DNA of 64,000 bases from Allokutzneria oryzae (GCF_042429765.1 NZ_JBHLZU010000006.1:186001-250000), one strand, 5' to 3'; shown: positions 44,511 to 54,104, counted from the first letter of the stretch. A program made the numbers and translations. The notes: a model not told the origin generated them from the letters alone.

Positions 44511-46115
44511 ATGGGTGCCGAGATGAAAGCCGAGATGATCGGCCAGGCCGCGCGCACGGACATGCAGCTGGCCGTTCCGGTCCTGCCCGTCCTGCGTCGC
44601 GGGGTGCGGCTGCGGCCGGTCGGGAACGCGGTGCTGCTCGACGGAGCGGACCGGATGCAGTCGTTCTCCGGCGCGTTCGCCCGCGAAGGACTGGTGCCGC
44701 TGGCCGAGGCGTGCGACGGCACCCGCGACCACGCGACCCTGGCCCGCCACCTCGGAATCGACGAAGCAGCCGTGTACAAGTGCCTCGCGCTGCTCTGGAC
44801 GGCGGGGGCCGTCGAGGAGGCCATGGCCGGGGACGAACCGCCAGTGGCACCGGAGCTGGCCTGTTTCCTGTCCCGCCTGGGCAACTCCACCGGGACGAAC
44901 CCGTCCTGGGCGGACGCGGCGGCGCGGCTGGCCCGGCGCCCGGTGCGGCTCGAAGGAGATCCCGCCCTGGTCGCCGCGGCGCAGCGGGCACTGGGGGGCA
45001 CGTGCACCGTGGTCACCCGAGCCACCGCCGAGGACGAGCTCACCGTGTTCTTCGAGACGGTGTCGTCGGCGGCGTCGCTCTCGAGCACTGAGGAGCGGTG
45101 CAGGCTGGACGGCCGCCCGCTGCTGCGGGTGCGCGCTGACGCGAAGACCGTCGTGATCGGCCCGTACACCGATCCCGCGATCACCCCGTGCCTGGAGTGC
45201 GGGTGCCACGGCGAAGCGGGGCTGTCCGGTGAACCGCCGCGGCACGTGCACGACCTCGTCGCCGGCCTGGCCTCGCACCACGTCACTGCCCTGGTCGCGC
45301 GTGCGACGACCACGCACCTGCCGATCGACGCGAGCGTGGTCGAGCTGGCGACGCTGGGCACGACCTACCGCCCGGCGACCACCCGCCCGGGTTGCCCCCG
45401 GTGCTCGGCTGCCCAGGGACCGGTCGCGCCGCAGGCCCCGGCCGGCGCGGTGTACGAAGCCGCCGTCGCCCTGCCGGTGCGCGAGTTCCTCAACCCGAAG
45501 GACCACCAGGCGCACTACTACACGTCGAACATCCGCTTGCAGACGCAGTTCAAGGACTGGCCGAGCCGCCCGCACACCGCGCTGCCCGTCCCCGACCTCT
45601 CACTGCTGCGGCACGAGCCGTGCCAGGACAGCACCCCGCTCACCCTGGACGGGCTCAGCCTGGTGCTGAAGATCGCCTTCGGCCTCAAGGACTCCGAGAC
45701 CACGGCGGAACGCGTCAAGCGGTGGACGGCCGCGGGCGGGAACATCGGCTGCACCACGGCCCACGTGGTGCTGCGCGACGCGAGCCTGCTGCCACCGGGC
45801 GTGTACGCCTACGCGGACCAGGACCACACCCTGGTGGCCCTCTCCACCGCGGTCCCCGAGGGCGACGCGCCGTGCGAGATCGTCATCACCGGAGACCTCA
45901 AGAAGATCATGCGCAAGTACGGCACGTTCGGCTTCCGGCTGACCTTTCTGGACGCCGGTTGCGCCCTGTCCAGTGCCCGGGAGGTCGCGCGGCACCTGGG
46001 GCTGGGCTTCGCCCCGCGCTCCGACTGGGACGACGACGCGTTCGCCCGGGTGCTCAACGCGTCGCCGGCCGAGGAACCCGTCGTCGCCGTCGCGACCCTG
46101 GGAGGTACGGCATGA
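44511..46115 (+). CDS. RRE-ThiF-like/SagB dehydrogenase fusion
   Basis: A 534-residue multidomain protein. Residues 20-110 look like a leader-binding RRE (LPVLRRGVRLRPVGNAVLLDG, winged-helix pattern). Residues 110-310 resemble a ThiF-like region with CLECGC and GCPRC zinc pairs. Residues 310-530 are one half of a SagB-type nitroreductase (GGNIGCTTAHVVLRD, FGFRLTFLDAGCALSSAREVARHLGL). SagB proteins use FMN to oxidise azolines to azoles. The ATG follows AAGGGGG. Its stop overlaps the start of the second SagB half (ATGA). Confidence 0.78.
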   Translation: MGAEMKAEMIGQAARTDMQLAVPVLPVLRRGVRLRPVGNAVLLDGADRMQSFSGAFAREGLVPLAEACDGTRDHATLARHLGIDEAAVYKCLALLWTAGAVEEAMAGDEPPVAPELACFLSRLGNSTGTNPSWADAAARLARRPVRLEGDPALVAAAQRALGGTCTVVTRATAEDELTVFFETVSSAASLSSTEERCRLDGRPLLRVRADAKTVVIGPYTDPAITPCLECGCHGEAGLSGEPPRHVHDLVAGLASHHVTALVARATTTHLPIDASVVELATLGTTYRPATTRPGCPRCSAAQGPVAPQAPAGAVYEAAVALPVREFLNPKDHQAHYYTSNIRLQTQFKDWPSRPHTALPVPDLSLLRHEPCQDSTPLTLDGLSLVLKIAFGLKDSETTAERVKRWTAAGGNIGCTTAHVVLRDASLLPPGVYAYADQDHTLVALSTAVPEGDAPCEIVITGDLKKIMRKYGTFGFRLTFLDAGCALSSAREVARHLGLGFAPRSDWDDDAFARVLNASPAEEPVVAVATLGGTA

Positions 46116-46807
46116 GAACCGACATGGCAGCCCTGACGCCCCTGCTCGAAGGGCTCACCTCGCGGACGAGCACCTCCGACGGCCGCGCCGCCGAGCGGGT
46201 GACGCTGCCGTTCCCCGGCGGCGTGCCCGTCGACCCCGCTCCGTCTGCCGAGGACCTCCTTCCCGTCCACGACCTGCACGACACGCTCCAGCGCCGGCGT
46301 TCGTCGCTGGTCTACGGGGACCAGCCGGTGCGCACCGACGTCGTCCTCGCGAAGCTGCGCGAGGTGCTGGTGCGGGACCGCGACGAGTGGGGCCTGGACG
46401 ACACGGCGGGCGCCCTGGAAGCGTTCGTGTTCGCGTTCCGCAGCGAGGGCGCCGCCCCCGGCGTCCACCACGTGACCGCGGACGGCTGCTCCCACGTCGC
46501 CGGGCTCGACGAGCTGGGCCCGGTCGAGGACCTCGGCATCCAGCGCGAGTTCTCCACCGCGGCCGGGATCGCCGCCGTGTACGGCAACCTGGACCGGGCC
46601 GACAGCTGGGCCGGGGCCCACGGCTACCGCGTCTGCGCGGTGCGCGCGGCGATGGCCACCTACGACCTCAACCTCCGCTGCCAGGCGATGGGGCTCGTCG
46701 GCACGCTGTTCGGGGGCTTCATCCCCGCGTCCGTGCGCGCCCTGCTGCACAGCGACGGGGTGGTCCGCCACCCGCTGCTGGCCACCACCTACGCCCATCC
46801 CCGCTGA
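46112..46807 (+). CDS. SagB-type nitroreductase subunit
   Basis: A 231-residue protein. LHDTLQRRRSSLVYGDQPV is the classic nitroreductase FMN-phosphate segment, and VCAVRAAMATYDLNLRCQAMGL gives the dimerisation/FMN helix. It probably forms a heterodimeric azoline dehydrogenase with the preceding fusion protein, as the two-gene dehydrogenase of berninamycin-type clusters would. ATG overlaps the previous stop; GGGAGG is just upstream. Confidence 0.82.
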   Translation: MRTDMAALTPLLEGLTSRTSTSDGRAAERVTLPFPGGVPVDPAPSAEDLLPVHDLHDTLQRRRSSLVYGDQPVRTDVVLAKLREVLVRDRDEWGLDDTAGALEAFVFAFRSEGAAPGVHHVTADGCSHVAGLDELGPVEDLGIQREFSTAAGIAAVYGNLDRADSWAGAHGYRVCAVRAAMATYDLNLRCQAMGLVGTLFGGFIPASVRALLHSDGVVRHPLLATTYAHPR

Positions 46808-46824
46808 CCCGACCGGAGAACCGT

Positions 46825-47160
46825 ATGCACGTCTCGATCGTCATGTGGGACCTGAAGAAGTCCGAGGCAACGGTGGAAAGCCTGCGGGAGTACCTGCGCG
46901 ACTACGCCGTCGACGCCTACTCCACGCTGGACGGGATGCGCCTCAAGGCGTGGTTCTCCCATTCGGAGCGCCAGGTGTGGGGCGCGGTCTACCTGTGGGA
47001 CCGCGCCGACCAGATGCGGAGCCTGTTCCAGGTCAGCCGCGCGATCGAGCTCATCGGCTACCCGCCGACGTCGGTCGGCGGCTTCGAGCTGGAGGCGATC
47101 TCCGAAGGCAGGAGCGTGAACGAGACACTGGCCGGACTCGGCCTGGCGCTGCGGGACTGA
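46825..47160 (+). CDS. Small dimeric alpha/beta-barrel protein, possible terminal amide synthase (NosA-like)
   Basis: A 111-residue protein (HVSIVMWDLKKSEATVESLREYL ... WFSHSERQVWGAVYLWDRADQM). The strand-helix-strand pattern suggests a dimeric alpha+beta barrel. In nosiheptide a protein of about this size and fold, NosA, removes part of the C-terminal dehydroalanine to leave an amide. The predicted Dha14-Dha15 tail fits that chemistry, and this is the last gene of the biosynthetic operon. The alternative is a small monooxygenase. Family assignment is inference. Confidence 0.55.
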   Translation: MHVSIVMWDLKKSEATVESLREYLRDYAVDAYSTLDGMRLKAWFSHSERQVWGAVYLWDRADQMRSLFQVSRAIELIGYPPTSVGGFELEAISEGRSVNETLAGLGLALRD

Positions 47161-47182
47161 ACCGCTGCGGGACTGAACGACG

Positions 47183-47227
47183 ACGGCGAACGGCCCGGGA
47201 GCGGGAGGCTCCCGGGCCGTTCGCCGT
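47183..47227. terminator. Bidirectional terminator between thiopeptide operon and rbpA
   Basis: A perfect 19-bp stem, ACGGCGAACGGCCCGGGAG / CTCCCGGGCCGTTCGCCGT with a 7-nt loop, sits between the convergent stop codons. A tandem copy of GCTGCGGGACTGAAC lies just before it. Confidence 0.9.
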
Positions 47228-47241
47228 GCTGTGCCTCAGTG

Positions 47242-47583
47242 TTACTCGCCGCGCTGCTGGCGGAGCTTGGCGAGTGCCTCTTCGAGGATCGCCTCGCCGT
47301 CGGTGTCGGAGCGCCGCTCCTTCACGTACGCCAGGTGCGTCTTGTACGGCTCGTTCCGCGGCGGAGCCGGCGGCTCCTGCGAGTCCCGGCCCGCAGGCAG
47401 CCCGCAGCGCGGGCAGTCCCACGTCTCCGGCTCCTCGGCCTCCAACGCGAAGGAAGGCTTCACCTCGTGCCCGTTGGAGCAGAAGTACGAGACGCGGCGC
47501 CGCGGTGCGGACTCCCCGCGCTCGGACTCGCCCATCGGACCTGCCCCGACCCTGGTGCCGCGGATCGCGTTACCACCAGCCAT
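47242..47583 (-). CDS. rbpA: RNA polymerase-binding protein RbpA
   Basis: A 113-residue actinobacterial protein. N-terminal basic segment, then a zinc-ribbon-like core (YFCSNGHE...WDCPRCGLPAG) and a C-terminal sigma-interacting part (YKTHLAYVKERRSDTDGEAILEEAL). It stabilises the RNA polymerase-sigma complex and open promoters. ATG with GAGGG upstream. Confidence 0.95.
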   Translation of the reverse strand: MAGGNAIRGTRVGAGPMGESERGESAPRRRVSYFCSNGHEVKPSFALEAEEPETWDCPRCGLPAGRDSQEPPAPPRNEPYKTHLAYVKERRSDTDGEAILEEALAKLRQQRGE

Positions 47584-47639
47584 GGACCCTCACACTCCCA
47601 GCCCCGTTAGCCCGTCGATCCCCATCGGAGTCGATGCCG

Positions 47640-47876
47640 TCATGCGCCCGTCTTGAGCAGCAGGCCGACCCCGACGATGGAGATCAACCAGACCGCGCCC
47701 ACGAAGACCGTGATGCGGTCGAGGTTCTTCTCCACCACGCTGGAGCCGGACAGGCTCGACTGCATGCCACCGCCGAACAGGGAGGACAGACCGCCTCCAC
47801 GCCCACGGTGCAGCAGCACGAGCAGAACGAGCACGATGCTCGACACGATCAACATGATCTGAAGAAAAAGCTGCAT
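47640..47876 (-). CDS. secG: Preprotein translocase subunit SecG
   Basis: A 78-residue protein with two membrane helices (QIMLIVSSIVLVLLVLLH and ITVFVGAVWLISIVGVGLLL) around a glycine/serine-rich cytoplasmic loop (GGGLSSLFGGGMQ). Component of the SecYEG channel. GAGGGTGAG directly before the ATG. Next to tpiA, as in many actinobacteria. Confidence 0.95.
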   Translation of the reverse strand: MQLFLQIMLIVSSIVLVLLVLLHRGRGGGLSSLFGGGMQSSLSGSSVVEKNLDRITVFVGAVWLISIVGVGLLLKTGA

Positions 47877-47974
47877 CTCACCCTCGCCGTACAGCGGTTG
47901 ACGTCACAGAGTACCGGGTCGGTCGCGGGCGCATGACCGCCCCCGGGCTCAATTCCTTGAAACAGGAGCGAGCC

Positions 47975-48760
47975 CTAGGGCAAAGGCCCACCTGCGGCCA
48001 GCGCGCAGAGCTTGGCGAACTCCTCGCCGTCCAGGCTCGCCCCGCCGACCAGGGCGCCGTCCACGTCGTCGCCCTTCATCAGCTCGCTGATGTTGCCGGA
48101 CTTGACCGAGCCGCCGTAGAGCACCCGGACCGCGTCGGCGATCTCGGGGCCGTACTTCTCGGCCAGCGCGGCCCGCAGCGCGCCGCAGACCTCCTGGGCG
48201 TCGGCGGCCGTCGCCACCTTGCCCGTGCCGATGGCCCACACCGGCTCGTAGGCGACCACCACGTCCTTGACCTGCTCGGCCTTGAGCCCCTTGAGGCCCG
48301 CGATGAGCTGGTCGGTGCAGTGCTGGACGTGGTTGCCGGCCTCGCGGACCTCCAGCTGCTCTCCGACGCACAGGATCGGCGCGATCCCGTGCTTGAGCGC
48401 GGCGCGGACCTTGCGGTTGACCAGCTCGTCGGTCTCCGCGTGGTACTCGCGGCGCTCGGAGTGGCCGACCACGGCGTAGGAGCAGCCCAGCTTCGCCAGC
48501 ATCGGCCCGGAGACCTCGCCGGTGTAGGCGCCGGAGTCGTGCGGGGAGATGTCCTGCGCCCCGTACTTCGACAGCAGCTTGTCCCCGTCGGTCAGGGTCT
48601 GCACGCTGCGGATGTCGGTGAACGGCGGCAGCACGACGACCTCGACCTTGTCGAAGTACTTGGCGGGCAACGAGAACGCGATCTTCTGCGTCAGGGCGAT
48701 GGCCTCGAAGTGGTTGAGGTTCATCTTCCAGTTGCCTGCGATGAGCGGCTTGCGGGCCAT
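47975..48760 (-). CDS. tpiA: Triosephosphate isomerase
   Basis: A 261-residue TIM barrel. Motifs: AGNWKMN (catalytic Lys), VGHSERR (catalytic His), AYEPVWAIGTG (catalytic Glu), LYGGSVK (phosphate loop). Interconverts dihydroxyacetone phosphate and glyceraldehyde-3-phosphate. Its ATG directly follows the pgk stop; part of the gap-pgk-tpiA operon. Confidence 0.98.
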   Translation of the reverse strand: MARKPLIAGNWKMNLNHFEAIALTQKIAFSLPAKYFDKVEVVVLPPFTDIRSVQTLTDGDKLLSKYGAQDISPHDSGAYTGEVSGPMLAKLGCSYAVVGHSERREYHAETDELVNRKVRAALKHGIAPILCVGEQLEVREAGNHVQHCTDQLIAGLKGLKAEQVKDVVVAYEPVWAIGTGKVATAADAQEVCGALRAALAEKYGPEIADAVRVLYGGSVKSGNISELMKGDDVDGALVGGASLDGEEFAKLCALAAGGPLP

Positions 48761-49966
48761 CTAGTCCTCCAGAACCGAGACGCCGGGCAGGTCCTTGCCC
48801 TCCAGGTACTCCAAGGACGCGCCGCCCCCGGTGGAGATGTGCGAGAAGCCGTCCTCGGGGAGGCCGAGCTGGCGCACGGCAGCGGCGCTGTCGCCACCGC
48901 CGACCACGCTGAACGCCTCGGACTTCACCAGGGCCTCGGCCACCGCGCGGGTGCCGCCGGAGAACGCCTCGAACTCGAACACGCCCATCGGGCCGTTCCA
49001 GAACACGGTGCGGGCGTCGGCCAGCTTCGCCGCGAACAGCTCGCGGCTGGCCGGGCCGATGTCCAGGCCCTGGCGCTCGGCCGGGATGGCGTCGGCGCCG
49101 ACGATCTCGACCTCGGCGTCGGCGGCGAACTCGGTGGTGGTCAGCACGTCCACCGGCAGCACCAGCTCGACACCGCGCTTGTCGGCCTCCGCGAGGAAAC
49201 CGCGCACCTGGTCGAGCTGGTCCTCCTGGAGCAGGGACTTGCCGACCTCGTGGCCCTGGGCCTTGAGGAAGGTGTAGGCCATGCCACCGCCGACGAGCAG
49301 CCGGTCGACCTTGGTGAGCAGGTTCGCGATGACGCCGAGCTTGTCGGAGACCTTCGCGCCGCCGAGCACCACGACGTAGGGCCGCTCGGTGTCGGTGGTG
49401 AGCTTGCGCAGCACCTCGACCTCGGCCAGCACCAAACCGCCCGCGTAGTGCGGCAGCCGCTTCGCGACGTCGTAGACCGACGCCTGCTTGCGGTGCACCA
49501 CACCGAAACCGTCGGAGACGTAGGCGCCGTCGGGGCCGACCAGCGCGGCCAGCTCGTCGGCCAGCGCTGCCCGCTCTGCCTCGTCCTTGCTGGTCTCGCG
49601 CGCGTCGAAGCGCACGTTCTCCAGCAGGGCGACCCGGCCGTCGGCCAGAGCGTCCACAGTGGACTTCGCGGAGTCACCGGTGAGGTCGGACGCGAGCGCG
49701 ACCTCGGAGCCGAGCAGCTCGCCGAGCCGCGCCGCGACCGGGGCGAGCGAGAACGTGGGGTCCGGGGAACCCTTGGGGCGCCCCAGGTGCGCGATGACGA
49801 CGACTCGCGCGCCCGCTTCGGTGAGCTTGGTCAGGGTGGGCAGGGACGCCCGCACCCGGCCGTCGTCGGTGATCTTCGAACCGTCGAGGGGAACGTTGAG
49901 GTCGGCGCGCACCAGGACGCGCCGACCCGCAACACCCTCGGCCAGCAGGTCAGCCAGGGTCTTCAA
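48761..49966 (-). CDS. pgk: Phosphoglycerate kinase
   Basis: A 401-residue protein with RADLNVPLDG, VIAHLGRPKG, and the ATP-binding end VVGGGDSAAAVRQLG followed by STGGGASLEYLEG. It makes ATP from 1,3-bisphosphoglycerate. TTG start with GAGGAAC upstream, 10 bp after the gap stop. Confidence 0.98.
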   Translation of the reverse strand: MKTLADLLAEGVAGRRVLVRADLNVPLDGSKITDDGRVRASLPTLTKLTEAGARVVVIAHLGRPKGSPDPTFSLAPVAARLGELLGSEVALASDLTGDSAKSTVDALADGRVALLENVRFDARETSKDEAERAALADELAALVGPDGAYVSDGFGVVHRKQASVYDVAKRLPHYAGGLVLAEVEVLRKLTTDTERPYVVVLGGAKVSDKLGVIANLLTKVDRLLVGGGMAYTFLKAQGHEVGKSLLQEDQLDQVRGFLAEADKRGVELVLPVDVLTTTEFAADAEVEIVGADAIPAERQGLDIGPASRELFAAKLADARTVFWNGPMGVFEFEAFSGGTRAVAEALVKSEAFSVVGGGDSAAAVRQLGLPEDGFSHISTGGGASLEYLEGKDLPGVSVLED

Positions 49967-49976
49967 GATGGGTTCC

Positions 49977-50981
<1,005 letters not shown>

Positions 50982-51169
50982 GGTGCCTCTCCTCTTGATG
51001 AGTCGTACCTAAAGGCTCTGTCGCCGTCACCCTAGCGGCTGACAGAGTCGCTGGTCACAGTGCCCTTACGACCGGCTTAATCGAATCAGCCGAACGGCCC
51101 GCGAACAGCACTTTCATCGTGCCCTGAACGGGGCGGCGGCAACCCGTTCGGTGACCGCCGCCACACCGC

Positions 51170-52150
51170 TCAGGCGTCGAGCATGTCCGCGGTCACCGCG
51201 GACTCGGTGTCCGGGATCGACAGGTCCCTTGCCTTCTTGTCGGCCATCGCCAGCAGACGCCTTATCCGCCCGGCGACCGCGTCCTTGGTCATCTGCGGGT
51301 CGGCGAGCTGGCCGAGCTCCTCCAGCGACGCCTGCCGGTGCGCCAGCCGCAGCCGCCCCGCGGCCACCAGGTGCTCCGGCGCGTCCGGGCCGAGGATGTC
51401 CAGCGCCCGCTCCACCCGCGCGGCGGCGGCCACCGCGGCACGCGCGGACCGGCGCAGGTTGGCGTCGTCGAAGTTGGCCAGCCGGTTCGCGGTGGCGCGC
51501 ACCTCGCGGCGCATCCGCCGCTCCTCCCAGGCCAGCACGCTGGAGTGCGCGCCGAGCCTGGTCAGCAGCGCGCCGATGGAGTCGCCGTCGCGGACCACCA
51601 CCCGGTCGGCGCCGCGCACCTCGCGGGACTTGGCCTGGATGCCCATCCGCCGGGCCGCGCCGACCAGCGCCAGCGCCGCCTCGGGGCCGGGGCAGGTGAC
51701 CTCCAGCGCGGAGGAGCGGCCGGGCTCGGTCAGCGAGCCGTGCGCCAGGAAAGCGCCCCGCCAGGCCGCCTCGGCGTCGCACACCCCGCCGGAGACCACC
51801 GGCGCGGGCAGCCCGCGCACGGGCCGTCCCCTCGGGTCGAGCAGGCCGGTCTGCCGGGCGAGGCCGTCGCCGTCGCGGACGACGCGGACCACGTAGCGGG
51901 TGCCCTTGCGCAGCCCGCCGGAAGTGATCACGTGCACGTCCGAGTTGTGCCCGAACAGCTCGTGGATCTCCTTGCGCAGCCTGCGCGCGGCAACGCCGGT
52001 GTCCAGCTCGGCCTCCACCACGACGCGGCCTGCCACGATGTGCAGCCCGCCCGCGAACCGGAGCAGCGAGGAGACCTCCGCCCGGCGACAGCAGGTCTTG
52101 GTCACCGACAAGCGGCTCAGCTCGTCCTTGACCGCCGCGGTCATCGCCAT
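51170..52150 (-). CDS. whiA: DNA-binding regulator WhiA
   Basis: A 326-residue protein with N-terminal LAGLIDADG-like domains (VKDELSRL, LLRFAGGLHI) and a C-terminal helix-turn-helix (EELGQLADPQMTKDAVAGRIRRL). In actinobacteria it controls sporulation or division genes together with WhiB. ATG 52150 gives the conserved start MAMTAAVKDEL. The gene starts inside the end of yvcK. Confidence 0.96.
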   Translation of the reverse strand: MAMTAAVKDELSRLSVTKTCCRRAEVSSLLRFAGGLHIVAGRVVVEAELDTGVAARRLRKEIHELFGHNSDVHVITSGGLRKGTRYVVRVVRDGDGLARQTGLLDPRGRPVRGLPAPVVSGGVCDAEAAWRGAFLAHGSLTEPGRSSALEVTCPGPEAALALVGAARRMGIQAKSREVRGADRVVVRDGDSIGALLTRLGAHSSVLAWEERRMRREVRATANRLANFDDANLRRSARAAVAAAARVERALDILGPDAPEHLVAAGRLRLAHRQASLEELGQLADPQMTKDAVAGRIRRLLAMADKKARDLSIPDTESAVTADMLDA

Positions 52151-53229
52151 GGGGTCTCCTCCTCCCGAACACATGTGTCCGTGGTGCTGGGTGATTCTGG
52201 GCTCTGGTTCGCGCGAGTTGCTAACGCGGTGTCCCCGACGACCTCGGTGAACGCGCTGCGCAGGCTCACCGCGAGCGCGTCAGGGTCGTGCCGGTCGGGG
52301 TTCCCGGCGAGCGCTATCCGGCTCAGGCGAGCCGTTCCGCCGAGGGAGGACGCCGCGCGCCGCAAGCGGTCGGGGGTGGGCACCGAGTCGGTATCGGCGA
52401 TCACCGCGTCCACCCGTAGGCCCGGCGCGTGTTCGGCGAGCACCTGAAGGTGTTGTTCCGGCGAGAAGCCCTCGGTTTCCCCCGGTTGTGGGACGAGGTT
52501 GAGCACCACCACGCGCCGCGCCGCCGTGCGCACGAGCGCGTCGTGCAGCTCCGGCACGAGCAGGTGCGGCAGCACGCTGGTGAACCACGAGCCCGGTCCC
52601 AGCAGCACGAGGTCGGCGTCGAGCACCGCGTCGACGGCCTCCTGGCACGCGCGCGGCGCACCGGGCTGGGCGCCCGCGGCGCGCAGCCGGACCCGTTGCA
52701 CGCGACCGGGAGTGCTCGCGACGGCGACCTGGCCGCGGATGCGGCGCACCGCGGAACGGTCCTCGTCCAGCCCCACGACGTCGGCCTCGATGTCCATGGG
52801 CTCACGGCACATCGGCAGCACCCTGCCGCGCACGCCGAGCAGCCGCGCGACCGCGTCGAGCGCCGCGACCGGGTCGCCGGCGGTCTCCAGCAGCCCCGCC
52901 AGCACGAGGTTGCCCACCGCGTGCCCGGCCAGCGCGCCCGAGCCGCCGAAGCGGTGCTGGAACGCCTCCGTCCACACGGGAGAGTCACTGGCGAGCGCCA
53001 CCAGCGCCTTGCGCAGGTCGCCCGGCGGCAGCAGCCCCAGCTCGCGGCGCAGCCGTCCCGAGGACCCGCCGTCGTCGGCGACGGTCACCACGGCGGTCAC
53101 GTCCGGGGTGATCCGGCGCAGCGCCGCGAGGGTGACCTGGAGCCCGTGCCCGCCGCCGAGCGCGACCACCCTCGGCGGCCGGGCGGCGGAGTCCGGTTCC
53201 GGTGCGTCCGAAGTGGACTCTCCCGTCAC
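52141..53229 (-). CDS. yvcK: Gluconeogenesis factor YvcK/CofD-like
   Basis: A 362-residue protein with GGGHGLQVTLAALR, ADDGGSSGRLRRELG and GPGSWFTSVLPHLLVP, the nucleotide-sugar-binding CofD-like fold. YvcK (CuvA in mycobacteria) links carbon source and cell-wall synthesis. The GTG start overlaps the rapZ stop and the 3' end overlaps whiA by 10 bp. Confidence 0.93.
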   Translation of the reverse strand: MTGESTSDAPEPDSAARPPRVVALGGGHGLQVTLAALRRITPDVTAVVTVADDGGSSGRLRRELGLLPPGDLRKALVALASDSPVWTEAFQHRFGGSGALAGHAVGNLVLAGLLETAGDPVAALDAVARLLGVRGRVLPMCREPMDIEADVVGLDEDRSAVRRIRGQVAVASTPGRVQRVRLRAAGAQPGAPRACQEAVDAVLDADLVLLGPGSWFTSVLPHLLVPELHDALVRTAARRVVVLNLVPQPGETEGFSPEQHLQVLAEHAPGLRVDAVIADTDSVPTPDRLRRAASSLGGTARLSRIALAGNPDRHDPDALAVSLRSAFTEVVGDTALATRANQSPESPSTTDTCVREEETPWR

Positions 53230-54104
53230 TCGCGCCCCAGGTCCCGGTGCACGACCTTGACCGTCATCCCGTCCTCCGAAGCCAGTCGCCCTGCGAGCTC
53301 CTCCGACATCGCCACACTGCGGTGCTTACCACCCGTGCAGCCGACGGCCAGCGTCAGGTACCGCTTGCCCTCGCGGTGGTAGCCCGCGCCGATCAGCCGC
53401 AGCAGCTCCTGGTAGCGGTCCAGGAAGTCCTCGGCGCCCTCCTGGCTCAGGACGTAGTTGCGGACCTCCTCGTCAAGGCCGGTGTTGTCGCGCAGCTCGG
53501 GGATCCAGAACGGGTTCGGCAGGAAGCGCACGTCGATGACCAGGTCGGCGTCCATCGGCAGGCCGTACTTGTAGCCGAAGGACAGCACGGTCACCCTGGT
53601 GCGCGCGCTGGACTCGCTGCCGAAGGCGTCCTCGATCTTGCCGCGCAGCTGGTGCACGGACAGGCCGGAGGTGTCCAGCACCAGGTCGGCCTCGTCGCGC
53701 AGCGGCATCAGCATCCTGCGCTCGGCGGCGATGCCGTCGGAGAGCCTGCCGTCGCCCTGCAACGGGTGGCCGCGGCGCACCTGCTCGAAGCGCCGGATCA
53801 GCACCGCGTCGGTGGCCTCCAGGAACAGCACCTTCGGCTTGTAGCCGCGGGCGTCGAGGTCCCTGATCACCGAGGCGAGGTCGTCGGTGAACGCGCGGCT
53901 GCGCACGTCCATCACCACGGCGACCTTGGTGATCACGCCCCGGGCCTGGGCACCGAGCTCGACCATGGTGGAGACCAGCTCCGGCGGCAGGTTGTCCACC
54001 ACGAACCAGCCGAGGTCCTCAAGGCACTTGGCCGCGGTGCTGCGGCCCGCCCCGGACAGGCCGCTGACCACGGCCACCTCGACGCCCGACTTCTCGTCGT
54101 TCAC
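53226..54104 (-). CDS. rapZ: RNase adapter/nucleotide-binding protein RapZ
   Basis: A 292-residue protein with the P-loop GLSGAGRSTAAK (Arg at the usual Lys position, common in actinobacteria), FVVDNLPPELV, and the C-terminal GCTGGKHRSVAMSEELA. GTG start overlapping the uvrC stop. It belongs to the conserved uvrC-rapZ-yvcK-whiA operon. Confidence 0.94.
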   Translation of the reverse strand: MNDEKSGVEVAVVSGLSGAGRSTAAKCLEDLGWFVVDNLPPELVSTMVELGAQARGVITKVAVVMDVRSRAFTDDLASVIRDLDARGYKPKVLFLEATDAVLIRRFEQVRRGHPLQGDGRLSDGIAAERRMLMPLRDEADLVLDTSGLSVHQLRGKIEDAFGSESSARTRVTVLSFGYKYGLPMDADLVIDVRFLPNPFWIPELRDNTGLDEEVRNYVLSQEGAEDFLDRYQELLRLIGAGYHREGKRYLTLAVGCTGGKHRSVAMSEELAGRLASEDGMTVKVVHRDLGRE

